Source: an uncultured Eggerthellaceae bacterium (GTDB lineage: Bacteria; Actinomycetota; Coriobacteriia; Coriobacteriales; Eggerthellaceae). Taken from it: DNA of 64,000 bases. Positions 8,923-17,455 of this stretch are shown one piece after another (positions within the stretch are counted from its first letter, which is position 1; every line of letters starts with the position of its first letter). The translations under genes and the position numbers were made by a program. Location: assembly GCA_910580205.1 (NCBI GenBank), contig CAJTVP010000005.1, forward strand, positions 36,699-100,698. The letters are read 5' to 3'. The notes beneath the pieces are model-generated. The model ran no database searches and was not told the origin of the DNA. It saw only the letters and a program-made list of their open reading frames with translations.

Positions 8923-9930
8923 TCACTGCCCCTGCGCGGCGTACTTCGCCTCCACGGCATCCTTGGCACTGCGCCACCAGTCCTCATTATCCGCGTACCA
9001 GCGGATAGTGTCATCCAGTCCGAGTGAAAAATCGGTATGCTGCGGCCGCCAGCCCAACTCACGCTGGAGCTTCGCGGAGTCGATAGCGTAACGCCGATCA
9101 TGACCGGGACGGTCGCGCACCCAATCGAAATCATCCGGTTCCTTGCCCATGCGCTCAAGAATGGCGCGAAGCACGTCCAGATTGTTGCGCTCGCCATCCG
9201 CCCCGATCAGGTATGTCTCTCCCAGCTGTCCCTTCGTGAGGATGGTCCAGACCGCGCTCGAATGGTCTTCGGTGTGGATCCAGTCGCGCACGTTCTGGCC
9301 GTCACCATAGAGCTTCGGGCGGATGCCACAAAGGATGTTCGTGATCTGACGCGGAATGAACTTCTCGATGTGCTGGCGCGGCCCATAGTTGTTCGAGCAG
9401 TTCGAAATGGTGATGGGCACGCCATAGGTCCGATGCCAGGCGCGCACGAGCAAGTCAGAAGAGGCTTTTGAGGAGCTGTAGGGGCTTGAGGGATGGTAGG
9501 GCGTCTCTTCCGTGAAGCGCGCCGGATCATCCAGGGCCAGGTCTCCATACACCTCATCCGTTGAGATGTGATGGAAACGGGTGCCATGCTTCCGAGCGGC
9601 TTCGAGCAGCTGGAACGTTCCCTCCACGTTGGTGCGGATGAACGGCGCCGGGTCCGCGATGGAGTTGTCGTTGTGGCTTTCAGCAGCGAAGTGCACGATG
9701 GCATCCGCATCCGGGACAAGCCCTTCCAAAAGCGCCGCATCGCAGATGTCTCCATGGACGAACGTCATGCGCTCTTCCGGGATGCCCGCCAGATTCTCCT
9801 TGTTGCCGGCATAGGTGAGCGCATCCAACACCGTCACGTGCACGCCGGGTTGGTTGTCCACCACCCAGTGCACGAAATTGCTGCCGATGAACCCCGCACC
9901 CCCGGTCACGATGATGTTGCTGCAAGCCAT
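8923..9930 (-). CDS. rmlB: dTDP-glucose 4,6-dehydratase
   Basis: 335 residues, usual length. Extended SDR fold with TGGAGFIGSNFVHW at residues 8-21, the family signature DALTYAGN, HFAAESHNDNSI, the catalytic motif STDEVYGDL with the DE pair, and YSSSKASSD for the Tyr-Lys pair; CSNNYGPRQHIEKFIP is also conserved. It removes water from dTDP-glucose to give dTDP-4-keto-6-deoxyglucose, here probably feeding WecE. Start is ATG 9930 (MACSNIIVTGG) after GGGAG; the frame stays open about 56 codons further upstream, but that extension does not look like protein of this family. It is the first gene of a minus-strand run down to position 1, so the promoter is expected in 9931-10112. Confidence 0.93.
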   Translation of the reverse strand: MACSNIIVTGGAGFIGSNFVHWVVDNQPGVHVTVLDALTYAGNKENLAGIPEERMTFVHGDICDAALLEGLVPDADAIVHFAAESHNDNSIADPAPFIRTNVEGTFQLLEAARKHGTRFHHISTDEVYGDLALDDPARFTEETPYHPSSPYSSSKASSDLLVRAWHRTYGVPITISNCSNNYGPRQHIEKFIPRQITNILCGIRPKLYGDGQNVRDWIHTEDHSSAVWTILTKGQLGETYLIGADGERNNLDVLRAILERMGKEPDDFDWVRDRPGHDRRYAIDSAKLQRELGWRPQHTDFSLGLDDTIRWYADNEDWWRSAKDAVEAKYAAQGQ

Positions 9931-10073
9931 ACAACTCCCTTTCAATTGCCTAGAATACCGGCTTTCATAGCTTATCAGGATTCGCTTCGCCGCGCAGTCC
10001 GATCGCTTTGAGCTTCCCGATCTTGAGGGCCTCTTTTCGTTGAACATAACCGGTGCGCTCCGATCAAAAAATG

Positions 10074-10079
10074 TACAAT
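10074..10079 (+). promoter_or_regulatory. Possible -10 box (TACAAT) in the divergent rmlB / L,D-transpeptidase spacer
   Basis: TACAAT is a good match to a sigma-A type -10 element and lies 34 bases before the ATG at 10113, downstream of an A-rich stretch. No convincing -35 element stands 16-18 bases upstream (a TTGAAC is 28 bases away, too far). The 182-base spacer 9931-10112 must also hold the promoter for rmlB on the other strand; I could not pick one out. Confidence 0.25.
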
Positions 10080-10112
10080 TGAGGCATCGGCAAGTCATAT
10101 GGGGGAATCATT

Positions 10113-12200
10113 ATGGCTCATGGAAACAGCTTTTTCTCATCGAAGCAGAAAACCGCTCCGCTCTCTATCGCGCTATCTATCATTCTTCTAGTCAATCCTT
10201 TTCTCATTGATTGCGCCTATGCAGATGAAAGCGCAGAAAAGACGGTGTCGGAGCAGGCCGGTCCCCTGGGCGCTGAGAAGGCAGAAGCTCCTTCAGAAGC
10301 ATCGGGAGGCTTCTCCTTTGACAAAGAACCCGAGATGAATCAAGGCGCCACAGAAGATGCCAAGGACGATGCCAACGATAGCAAAGCTGATGGCTCGACC
10401 GGCTCTGATGGCGCTCTTGAAGAAAATCCGTCCATTGATGGGTCAGGGATCGCTGATGACTGGGTTTTCCAGTGGGACCCCGATCTCAACCGTTTGATCT
10501 CCTATCTTGATGGTGAACCCGCTCCTTACATCGGCTGGGTTCAATTTGGTTCCGGTTCCTACTATTTCACCGGCTCTTCCCAGTCCGCTGCATCATGCTG
10601 GCTTGATCTTGACGGTTGGAAGTATTTCGACCAGGATGGCCAGATCGACGCTGATGCGGTTTTCCCGGACGAGCAGCAATCCGGGACGGATGATTCATGG
10701 ATACCAGAAAATGCATCCGGCTGGATCGCCCATGATAACCAGTGGTATTACGTGACGAGCGAAGGCACTTTGCGCACGGGCTGGGTCTGGGATGGCGGCT
10801 ACGGGGCTTGGTACTACCTCGATCCTTCCACCGGGCAGATGGCCCGCGGTTGGCAGACGGTCAATGGAACGAAGTTCTTCCTCGCCAACGACGGCCGCAT
10901 GCAGACCGGCTGGGTCGCTCATGAGAACAAGTGGTACTACCTGGCAGGCGGCGGAGCAATGCGCACGGGCTGGGTCTGGGATGGCGGCTACGGGGCTTGG
11001 TACTACCTCGATCCTTCCACCGGGCAGATGCAGAAAGGATGGATCAACCCTACCGGCAACGAATGGTTCTTCTGCGACCCCTCGGGGAAGATGAAGACGA
11101 ATGAATGGATCCTTGATGATAGCGGGTGGCACTGGGTTTGCGGTGGCGGAGCGCTTTCCAAAGGTTGGCAGGATATCGATGGCAAATGGTATTACCTTGA
11201 CCCTGCAGCAAGAAAGCCTTTCGCGCTCACGGGCTTCCATACCATCGGCAATGCAGAGTTCGCCTTCGCAGCGAATTGTTCTCTTCTGCTGAACCAATGG
11301 GTCCAGCGCAACGACGGAAGCTACAGCTATGCTGGAGGCGGTGGAGCCTTGGCAGGTCATGCCACGCGTGGCTCAGATGGACGGATGGTCCTCCGCGATG
11401 CAGCGGGAAAGCTGCTGACAGGCTGGCAAACTCTCAGCGGAACCAAGTTCTTCGCGGACGACCAAGGCCGGCTGCATACCGGTTGGCTCAATAATGATGA
11501 TGCATGGTTCTACCTTGATGCAGAGGGAAAGATGTGCACGGGCTGGCGTCGTGTCTCAGGTCTGTGGTACTACTTGACCGAAACAGGACCCATGAAGACC
11601 GGCTGGCTCCACGATGGCCCAGATTGGTATTACCTCTATCCCGATCACGGTGCCATGGTCACCGGTTGGATGTCCATTGATGGCGTCACATACTGGTTTG
11701 ACGGTTCGGGGCGCATGGCTACAGGTTGGAGGCGCATTGATGGCGCCCTCTGCTTCTTTGAACCATCTGGAGCTTTCAACAACAACGCAGACCCCATGAC
11801 TCATCGAGCTCAGTGGTACGGAAGCGCGACGGATTGGCTCATCATGGTCGACACGTCTCACAACATGGTCGGAATCTACAAACGGGGCCCGATGATGTGG
11901 GAGCCGTTCATGAGATTCCCATGTTCAAGCGGAGCTCCTTGGACGCCCACAGTGCTCGGAGAATTCGCAGTTGGCGACAAAGGATTCGTTTTCGGCGCTG
12001 GTTACAGCTGCTACTTCTGGACGCAGTTCTTCAGGGACTACCTCTTCCATTCCGTGCTCTACAACCAGAACACCTGGGATGTTCAAGATGGACGCCTCGG
12101 GCTGAACATCTCTCATGGATGCATCCGATTGGATGCCAATGATGCGAAATGGATCTGGGATAACATTCCCCGTGGAACGAAAGTGGTCACTTACAACTGA
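10113..12200 (+). CDS. Secreted L,D-transpeptidase with choline-binding-type repeats
   Basis: 695 residues. A signal peptide (residues 1-38, ending DCAYADE) is followed by an acidic, disordered linker (~40-115), then about twenty aromatic cell-wall-binding (CW_binding_1, choline-binding-type) repeats of the form GW...WYYLD..G.M.TGW (~115-560), and a C-terminal YkuD L,D-transpeptidase domain (~565-695). The catalytic motif ISHGCIRLD with its Cys is present, with the upstream conserved HSVLYN. YkuD enzymes make 3-3 cross-links in peptidoglycan or attach proteins to it. The repeats probably hold the enzyme on the envelope, with phosphocholine made by the lic genes here as a plausible ligand. Ribosome site GGGGGA precedes the ATG. 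It is monocistronic, transcribed away from rmlB, with a terminator right behind it. A 71-base stretch is repeated exactly at 10771-10841 and 10960-11030. Confidence 0.9.
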   Translation: MAHGNSFFSSKQKTAPLSIALSIILLVNPFLIDCAYADESAEKTVSEQAGPLGAEKAEAPSEASGGFSFDKEPEMNQGATEDAKDDANDSKADGSTGSDGALEENPSIDGSGIADDWVFQWDPDLNRLISYLDGEPAPYIGWVQFGSGSYYFTGSSQSAASCWLDLDGWKYFDQDGQIDADAVFPDEQQSGTDDSWIPENASGWIAHDNQWYYVTSEGTLRTGWVWDGGYGAWYYLDPSTGQMARGWQTVNGTKFFLANDGRMQTGWVAHENKWYYLAGGGAMRTGWVWDGGYGAWYYLDPSTGQMQKGWINPTGNEWFFCDPSGKMKTNEWILDDSGWHWVCGGGALSKGWQDIDGKWYYLDPAARKPFALTGFHTIGNAEFAFAANCSLLLNQWVQRNDGSYSYAGGGGALAGHATRGSDGRMVLRDAAGKLLTGWQTLSGTKFFADDQGRLHTGWLNNDDAWFYLDAEGKMCTGWRRVSGLWYYLTETGPMKTGWLHDGPDWYYLYPDHGAMVTGWMSIDGVTYWFDGSGRMATGWRRIDGALCFFEPSGAFNNNADPMTHRAQWYGSATDWLIMVDTSHNMVGIYKRGPMMWEPFMRFPCSSGAPWTPTVLGEFAVGDKGFVFGAGYSCYFWTQFFRDYLFHSVLYNQNTWDVQDGRLGLNISHGCIRLDANDAKWIWDNIPRGTKVVTYN
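10771..11030 (+). repeat. Exact 71-base internal duplication in the L,D-transpeptidase repeats
   Basis: Bases 10771-10841 and 10960-11030 appear identical by eye, 189 bases (63 codons) apart, and encode the same aromatic repeat unit TGWVWDGGYGAWYYLD. Identity at the nucleotide level, while the neighbouring repeat units differ, points to recent duplication or gene conversion. Confidence 0.85.
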
Positions 12201-12225
12201 AGCCGCATAGAACCCCATGCAACAC

Positions 12226-12260
12226 CTGACGGCGCTTCGGACAGGAGCGCTGTCAGTTTT
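12226..12260 (+). terminator. Rho-independent terminator after the L,D-transpeptidase gene
   Basis: An 11-base-pair stem (CTGACGGCGCT with AGCGCTGTCAG, one G-T pair) with a 9-base loop is followed by TTTT. It begins 26 bases past the transpeptidase stop. The stop codon of the convergent DUF2304 gene lies within the right arm, so the element lies between two converging genes; the T-run is only on the plus-strand side. Confidence 0.8.
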
Positions 12261-12609
12261 CATCATCCTTTCCAACAGATCCATCTGCTTCCTGAAGCGC
12301 GATGTGCTGCACGGTTCGATCCAGCTTTTGCTTCAGTCTGGCCGTTTCAACGGTGATGTTCAAAAGCCTTATTATCAAGATTCCGAGTATGAGCAGAAAG
12401 ACAAGATTGGCAGGTGATTCCACGCCTATGAAGCCAGCAAGGTGATAGACGATCTGCGGAAAGATGGCTAACAGGACCAAGCATCCCGCAAAAAGGAACC
12501 AGAACACAGCATCAGTGGTCTGCAACTGCGCACGCCGAATCTTGAGCAACACGAATGCCAATATGAAGACCGCACCAGCCAGAAGAACCAGCCGCAAACC
12601 GATAGCCAC
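12253..12609 (-). CDS. DUF2304 small membrane protein
   Basis: About 118 residues with three membrane segments (residues ~2-20, ~32-52, ~65-85) and a charged C-terminal helix (ETARLKQKLDRTVQHIALQE). The pattern LLKIRRAQLQTTDAVFW, AIFPQIVYHLAGFIG and SPANLVFLLILGILI is that of DUF2304 proteins, which commonly sit beside a polyprenyl-phosphate glycosyltransferase. I placed the start at GTG 12609, which overlaps the last base of the upstream stop (TAGTG) and has AAGAAGG 7 bases before it; the frame is open further upstream without a ribosome site. Its partner is the GT2 gene immediately upstream. Function is unproven; a role in anchoring or helping the glycosyltransferase is inferred from the pairing. 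Confidence 0.82.
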   Translation of the reverse strand: MAIGLRLVLLAGAVFILAFVLLKIRRAQLQTTDAVFWFLFAGCLVLLAIFPQIVYHLAGFIGVESPANLVFLLILGILIIRLLNITVETARLKQKLDRTVQHIALQEADGSVGKDDEN

Positions 12610-13370
12610 TATATTGCCTTCTTCCGAAACCATTGAACGAACAGGATGGAAATGCAAACTCGCAGCATATAGCTTACCGAGCGTGAAAGATTCAAGTAAC
12701 TCTCTCCACTCGTGCGTTCTCTCATATCCACCTGTATCTCAGAGATCCTCGCGCCGCTTCTGGCCATGTGAGCCATGGTGTCAGGCTCAGGACTGAGGTC
12801 AGGGTCGGTCGCAAAGGATCGTATCATCTTTTTGTTGAACAACCGCATTCCCGAGGTGGGATCGCTGATCTTCGCCCGTGTCGTATACAGAATCATCCGT
12901 GTGATCAGGATCGAACCAGCCATGCGAGCGGTATGGGGTTTGCTCTTCGTCAAAAAGCGAGACCCGATGACTATGTCAGCCCTATCACGCTCGGCCACCT
13001 CCACCATAGGAAGGATGAAAGCAGCAGAATGCTGCCCATCGGCATCGAATTGAACGGCATAATCATAGCCATGCTCTAAAGCGTATCGCATGCCCGTTTG
13101 GAAAGCCCCCGCCAAACCGAGGTTGACAGGCAAAGAGACAACATCGTATCCGTGCTCATGGCAAATTGCCAGCGTGCGATCCTTGGAGCCATCATTGACG
13201 ACCACGATGTCTGCTTCTGGAGCATGCGTGCGTATGTCTTCAACAGCAGCCACGATGCTGCTCTCTTCATTGAAGGCAGGAACGATCGCCAGGATAGCCT
13301 TATCCTTCAAATCAGAAGCCGCGATCGCTTCAGTTGCTCTATCTGAACCAGGAACGCACATCCTTAGCAT
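12609..13370 (-). CDS. GT2 glycosyltransferase, polyprenyl-phosphate sugar synthase type
   Basis: 253 residues. A DPM1-like GT-A domain: AIVPAFNEESSI near residue 28, VVNDGSKDRT near 58, the DXD metal site in QFDADGQHSA near 110, and RADIVIGSRFL followed by DPTSGMRLFNK, which are typical of polyprenyl-phosphate mannose/glucose synthases. The C-terminus is mildly hydrophobic but lacks the two membrane helices of GtrB-type enzymes; the adjacent DUF2304 protein may supply membrane attachment. Such enzymes load a sugar onto undecaprenyl phosphate for use by GT-C enzymes such as the YfhO-type protein here. Start ATG 13370 lies ten bases after the amidase stop; no strong ribosome site is seen. Confidence 0.85.
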   Translation of the reverse strand: MLRMCVPGSDRATEAIAASDLKDKAILAIVPAFNEESSIVAAVEDIRTHAPEADIVVVNDGSKDRTLAICHEHGYDVVSLPVNLGLAGAFQTGMRYALEHGYDYAVQFDADGQHSAAFILPMVEVAERDRADIVIGSRFLTKSKPHTARMAGSILITRMILYTTRAKISDPTSGMRLFNKKMIRSFATDPDLSPEPDTMAHMARSGARISEIQVDMRERTSGESYLNLSRSVSYMLRVCISILFVQWFRKKAI

Positions 13371-13379
13371 GATAAAGCA

Positions 13380-16379
13380 TCAGTGATGACCGAAACATTG
13401 CATCATGAGGTTGACAAGGTCATACCCATAGCCCGGCGCGGCTGCCCAACCAGCTCCGGACGGGTTCTCCTTGATCCCCAACCATTGCACGATCGGCGCG
13501 CATCCTCGCTTCACATAGCTGAATCTTGGATCGACTGGATCATTGTTGAGGGGCACCGAAGAATCCGTAGCATAGGCCTTCAGATGCTGCACTTGTGCAA
13601 GCAGCCCCGTATGCACATCACGGAATGAATTACCAGGCACCCCATTGCCTGTTGCACCGATTCCCGCAAAATTGTACTGTTCAATCTTGACGTCTCCCCC
13701 GAATTTCAACCATCCCGTCTCTTTCATAGATTGAACGAAGACGACTTCCGGACGAACGCCTTCAGAGACCGCCGCGTTGTAAAGCTGGGTGCAGAAAGCC
13801 TCTATCGTAGGCGCTCCTCCTTGACTGAGGGCACCAGAAGGATAAGCGATGCGGGAGTTCTGCTGGTAAGCTCTGACCATATCCTGCACCGACACCGTGG
13901 GCGTCCCCATGATGGGCACGCCAGTGAGCGAAGGATCCCAAACGCCGTTCTTATCAACATAATAGATATCCACCCAAGCGTCTTTGACCATCGCGCCGCC
14001 ACCAGCGAAGTAGTAGCACTTGTCACCAATCCAATGCCATCCAGTCACCATCGCGCCACCACTGGCGAAACAGAAGGTGTCCTTGCCTATCTGATGGAGC
14101 CCCGTGAACATGGAGCCTTTCTTGTTTGGCTCGGCTGCGGTGTCCTCAGAGGGGTCCAGGTAGAAGTAGGTGCCGTTCTCGTAGAGCCAGCCGGTCCGGA
14201 GGGCACCGCCGCCGGCGAAGTAATAGTAGGTCCCGTCGATCCACCTCCAGCCCGTCGCCATGGCGCCTGAGGGATCCAGGTAGAACTTGTTGCCGCCGTC
14301 TTTGAGCCAGCCGGTCTGCATATGGCCGTTCCCGTTGAAGTAGTAGCAGGCCGCGCCGACGTATTTCCAGCCCTTCGCCAAAGACCCGTCCTCGTTCACG
14401 AACACCGTGTTAGGCCCGTCTTTGATGAGGCCAGTCGAAGGCTTGCCACGCTCATCGAAATAGTACGTCTTACCATCGATGACCTGCTTGCCTGTGAGCG
14501 CATACCCGTTCTGATCGAAGCAATGGCGTGCGCCGTCAATGTCAACCCACCCTTTGTGCATGGCTCCACCGCCGGCGAAATGACGCCAACCAGCGTCGAA
14601 CCTATGCCAGCCGGTGAGCATGGCGCCGCCGCTGGCGAAACAGAAGGTGTCCTTGCCGATCTTGTGCTCACCGGTGAACATTGAGCCCTTCTTGTTTGGC
14701 TCGGCTGCGGTGTCCTCAGAGGGGTCCAGGTAGAAGTAGGTGCCGTTCTCGTAGAGCCAGCCGGTCCGGAGGGCACCGCCGCCGGCGAAGTAATAGTAGG
14801 TCCCGTCGATCCACCTCCAGCCCGTCGCCATGGCGCCTGAGGGATCCAGGTAGAACTTGTTGCCGCCGTCTTTGAGCCAGCCGGTCTGCATGATGCCATT
14901 GCGATCGAAGTGGTACCAATATCCCTTGATCTCCAGCCACTGATCAACCGCATACGTGCCATCGCTGTAGATATACTTCCACTGACCAGACGGAGTTTGC
15001 TCCCACCAGCCTTTGACCAGGCCATAGTAATCAACGATCCCGTCAGCATCAGCTTGTCCCAACTGCTGCAAGAACCAATCCTGCCGCAAAAGATCGGAGT
15101 CAGACGAGTCAATGAAGCCATGCTCTACCAAAATGGCAGGAATATCGCGGACTTTGCTCTCATTGAGAACAGTGAGGTAGTCGGCGATGGAGCCATCAGG
15201 ATATCTGTCGTATTGCGTGTTCCGCGTCTTGATGCCACGGTCAGGCAGATTGAGCCGCGAAAGCTTATCCAGAATATCCCTCGCAAGCCCTTCTCCTTCA
15301 TTGTGCAGTTCGTTTTTCCAACTGTCATTCTGTATCCATACCTCGAAACCGCTCGCCCCGCCGGCGTTGATATGGATGCTGACGAAGAGCGTGGCGCCCA
15401 TGCTCGCAGCGCGCTCAACCCGCTCTGTCAATCCAACAAATTCATCCGTAGTGCGCGTCATCACCACACGGATGTTCCTGTATTCATAGAGCGCGTCTTT
15501 GCAGTAATTGGCGATCTTCAGGTTCAGGTCTTTTTCCAAAAGCGAACCGTTCACCGCCCCAGGATCGGAGCCGCCATGCCCGGGATCGAGCGCGCATACG
15601 ATCGTATCCCCCTGACGCGCCATAGCGAAAGGAGCGATGCCATCATCAGGATTCTCATCCAAAGCCGCTTCGATGCTGTCGGCAGCATCAAGAGTCCCAT
15701 CTTCGTTGATCGTCGCAACGGATACATCCAAAAGGCTTTCCTCAGCGGGGATGACCGCGAAGTTCAGAGAACCATCCTCTCCCACCAGCTCGATCGGCGA
15801 CAGCTCATTTCCATCAGACTCAAGCCGGATGAGCCGGTAGGATCCGATCTCTTCAGGAGAATCGAACGATATCTCGAACAGGAGCGCGTCTTCGATATGG
15901 TTCTTGACTTTTGATCGAAGAAGAGAGCCATCAGGCCCCTCATACACGAGAATCATGCCGTCGTTGGCATACTCCTCCGCAACGCCGATGGCGATGTATT
16001 GCGCATTCCCAACGGAAACGTCTTTTTGATCTATATAGACAAACCCAACGGCCTCGGATGCCGCGCCCTCATCAGAAAGAAGCCGCACCTCGGGCAATTC
16101 CGCACTGTCCGCGTCCTCAACGCCGCCTTGCTGCAAAACATCTTCATCGTTTTGCGAAAAATCGTCGCTCGATGCAGTGTTCTCCGGCTCTTCACCCGAG
16201 ATGCCGGGCGATGCAGGCTCCACCATCAGCTGCGACGGAGGCTCCGAACCCTGGGGTTGCACCCCCTCGTCAGCGTAAGCGACAACCGGAACCATCCCAA
16301 TAGCGAGGCTGCATGACAAAACGAAAGATGCGATCGCGCGAGATGCTTTTTGCAAAAGAAGCCTTCTGGGCTTGCCCAT
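13380..16379 (-). CDS. Secreted N-acetylmuramoyl-L-alanine amidase / glucosaminidase with choline-binding-type repeats
   Basis: 999 residues. Signal peptide (1-38, ending VVAYADEG), an acidic linker and a beta-rich region, then an Amidase_3 zinc domain (~255-440) with DPGHGGSDPGA, LLEKDLNLK, FVSIHINAGG and LVEHGFID supplying the His/Glu ligands. About sixteen aromatic CW_binding_1 repeats follow (~455-835), and a glucosaminidase-like lysozyme domain closes the protein (~860-999), with the acidic residue of VQSMKETGWLKFGG and QYNFAGIGA as markers. It should cut peptidoglycan at both the peptide-sugar bond and the glycan strand. AAGGAGAG precedes ATG 16379. The repeats contain two identical 203-base DNA segments. 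The gene is divergent from licD, whose product may make the ligand for these repeats. Confidence 0.9.
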   Translation of the reverse strand: MGKPRRLLLQKASRAIASFVLSCSLAIGMVPVVAYADEGVQPQGSEPPSQLMVEPASPGISGEEPENTASSDDFSQNDEDVLQQGGVEDADSAELPEVRLLSDEGAASEAVGFVYIDQKDVSVGNAQYIAIGVAEEYANDGMILVYEGPDGSLLRSKVKNHIEDALLFEISFDSPEEIGSYRLIRLESDGNELSPIELVGEDGSLNFAVIPAEESLLDVSVATINEDGTLDAADSIEAALDENPDDGIAPFAMARQGDTIVCALDPGHGGSDPGAVNGSLLEKDLNLKIANYCKDALYEYRNIRVVMTRTTDEFVGLTERVERAASMGATLFVSIHINAGGASGFEVWIQNDSWKNELHNEGEGLARDILDKLSRLNLPDRGIKTRNTQYDRYPDGSIADYLTVLNESKVRDIPAILVEHGFIDSSDSDLLRQDWFLQQLGQADADGIVDYYGLVKGWWEQTPSGQWKYIYSDGTYAVDQWLEIKGYWYHFDRNGIMQTGWLKDGGNKFYLDPSGAMATGWRWIDGTYYYFAGGGALRTGWLYENGTYFYLDPSEDTAAEPNKKGSMFTGEHKIGKDTFCFASGGAMLTGWHRFDAGWRHFAGGGAMHKGWVDIDGARHCFDQNGYALTGKQVIDGKTYYFDERGKPSTGLIKDGPNTVFVNEDGSLAKGWKYVGAACYYFNGNGHMQTGWLKDGGNKFYLDPSGAMATGWRWIDGTYYYFAGGGALRTGWLYENGTYFYLDPSEDTAAEPNKKGSMFTGLHQIGKDTFCFASGGAMVTGWHWIGDKCYYFAGGGAMVKDAWVDIYYVDKNGVWDPSLTGVPIMGTPTVSVQDMVRAYQQNSRIAYPSGALSQGGAPTIEAFCTQLYNAAVSEGVRPEVVFVQSMKETGWLKFGGDVKIEQYNFAGIGATGNGVPGNSFRDVHTGLLAQVQHLKAYATDSSVPLNNDPVDPRFSYVKRGCAPIVQWLGIKENPSGAGWAAAPGYGYDLVNLMMQCFGHH
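14119..14891 (-). repeat. Two apparently identical 203-base copies inside the amidase gene
   Basis: Bases 14119-14321 and 14689-14891 match without a difference that I can see, 570 bases (190 codons) apart, and diverge abruptly at both ends. They encode three to four choline-binding-type repeat units including RTGWLYENGTYFYLDPS. The in-frame spacing means that recombination between the copies would delete or add 190 residues without breaking the frame. Related but diverged copies occur in the transglutaminase-like gene at 54749-55137. Confidence 0.85.
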
Positions 16380-16582
16380 GGTCTCTCCTTTTAAACATTA
16401 CAAATCGTAAACAAATCCAAATATGGCATTTTACTTCAAGTTTCATGCAAGAACAGGCTTTCGGGCTCGCTGCTCAAGAGGATTACATATCTCAAACAAG
16501 GCCTTGCCGCTGGTTGTTGCCAGGTCTTTGATTACAATCAGTTGCTGATGATCGTGAACGACGCGTTGAGCCGAACGGACCC

Positions 16583-17455
16583 ATGGACGAGAGCATCCTG
16601 AAAAAGCTGCAAGGCACGGAGCTGGATTTGCTCCTCATCTTTGATGAGTTCTGCCAGAAGGAGCAGATCCCATATTTCCTGGAAGGCGGAACCGCTTTAG
16701 GAGCCGCGAGGCATGCTGGGTTCATTCCCTGGGATGATGATGTTGATGTGGGCATGTTCAGGCATGACTACGAAAAACTGGTCTCATTGAAGCATCGGCT
16801 TCCTCCCCATGTCTCACTGGATACTCCTGATGAAAAACCAGAGATGGCGCCGATGTTCGCAAAGCTCTGCATCAAAGGCACCCGGTTCGAAACTGAGGAA
16901 ACAAGGGAAGCCGATTACGACCAAGGGATCTTCTTGGACATCTTCATCTACGACCAACTGCTCAAAGATGAAGCTAAACGCAAAAAACAACTTCGCAACG
17001 CCTCCTTTTGGCAGAGCGCATCCTATCTCTACCACTCAAAGCACATAACAGGCTTGCCCGAAAGCGCCGTTGGCAAAGCCATGCGTTTCGCATGTCGCAT
17101 GGCGCATTCCGTTTTGAAATACCTGACCAATCCACGAAAAATCAGATCCCATTTCAATCGTTCACTCACCATGCAGGGCGAGAAGGGCAACCTCTACGGC
17201 ACGCTTGCCTACGTGAAAACGGAGCCAATGCCAAGCGATTGGTTCTTCCCAACACAGACGACGCACTTCGAAGGTCATGGATTTCCCGTCCCCCGCAATC
17301 TGGACGGATATCTCCAGAATCTTTATGGCGAATGGCGGAAAATACCAGAAAAAGAGGAGCGGCACGTGCATTCCCCCTTGTGCATCCTCTTTCCGGACGG
17401 AGAATCCTGGACTCCGGATTCAAAGGATGAAACTGGATCGAAAGGGCATCAATGA
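16583..17455 (+). CDS. licD: LicD-family phosphocholine transferase
   Basis: 290 residues. The LicD nucleotidyltransferase-like core is clear: FLEGGTALGAARHAGF at residues 34-49, then the metal-binding cluster IPWDDDVDVGM at 50-60, and QGIFLDIFIYD near 115. LicD proteins transfer phosphocholine (or another phospho-alcohol) from a CDP-linked donor to sugars of teichoic acid or other surface glycans. The donor, CDP-choline, can be supplied by the LicC-LicA fusion and LicB transporter at 51680-54414. The start lacks a strong ribosome site (only CGGAC upstream). The gene overlaps the next glycosyltransferase by ATGA (17452-17455), so the two form an operon. The family also includes ribitol- and other transferases, so choline as the substrate rests on the lic genes nearby. 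Confidence 0.87.
   Translation: MDESILKKLQGTELDLLLIFDEFCQKEQIPYFLEGGTALGAARHAGFIPWDDDVDVGMFRHDYEKLVSLKHRLPPHVSLDTPDEKPEMAPMFAKLCIKGTRFETEETREADYDQGIFLDIFIYDQLLKDEAKRKKQLRNASFWQSASYLYHSKHITGLPESAVGKAMRFACRMAHSVLKYLTNPRKIRSHFNRSLTMQGEKGNLYGTLAYVKTEPMPSDWFFPTQTTHFEGHGFPVPRNLDGYLQNLYGEWRKIPEKEERHVHSPLCILFPDGESWTPDSKDETGSKGHQ

Noticed and set aside
9931..10098. N-terminal extension of RmlB by 56 residues
   Set aside because: The extension has unusual composition and no homology to RmlB; the ATG at 9930 with GGGAG gives the standard family start.
14119..14891. CRISPR or other spaced-repeat array in the repeat-rich wall-protein genes
   Set aside because: The repeats are in-frame coding units for aromatic binding motifs; lengths and spacing do not fit a CRISPR array and no cas gene is present.
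14910..15914. A 334-codon plus-strand open frame
   Set aside because: Antisense to the conserved Amidase_3 domain of the 13380-16379 gene, which has clear motifs; no signal, fold or ribosome site supports the antisense reading.
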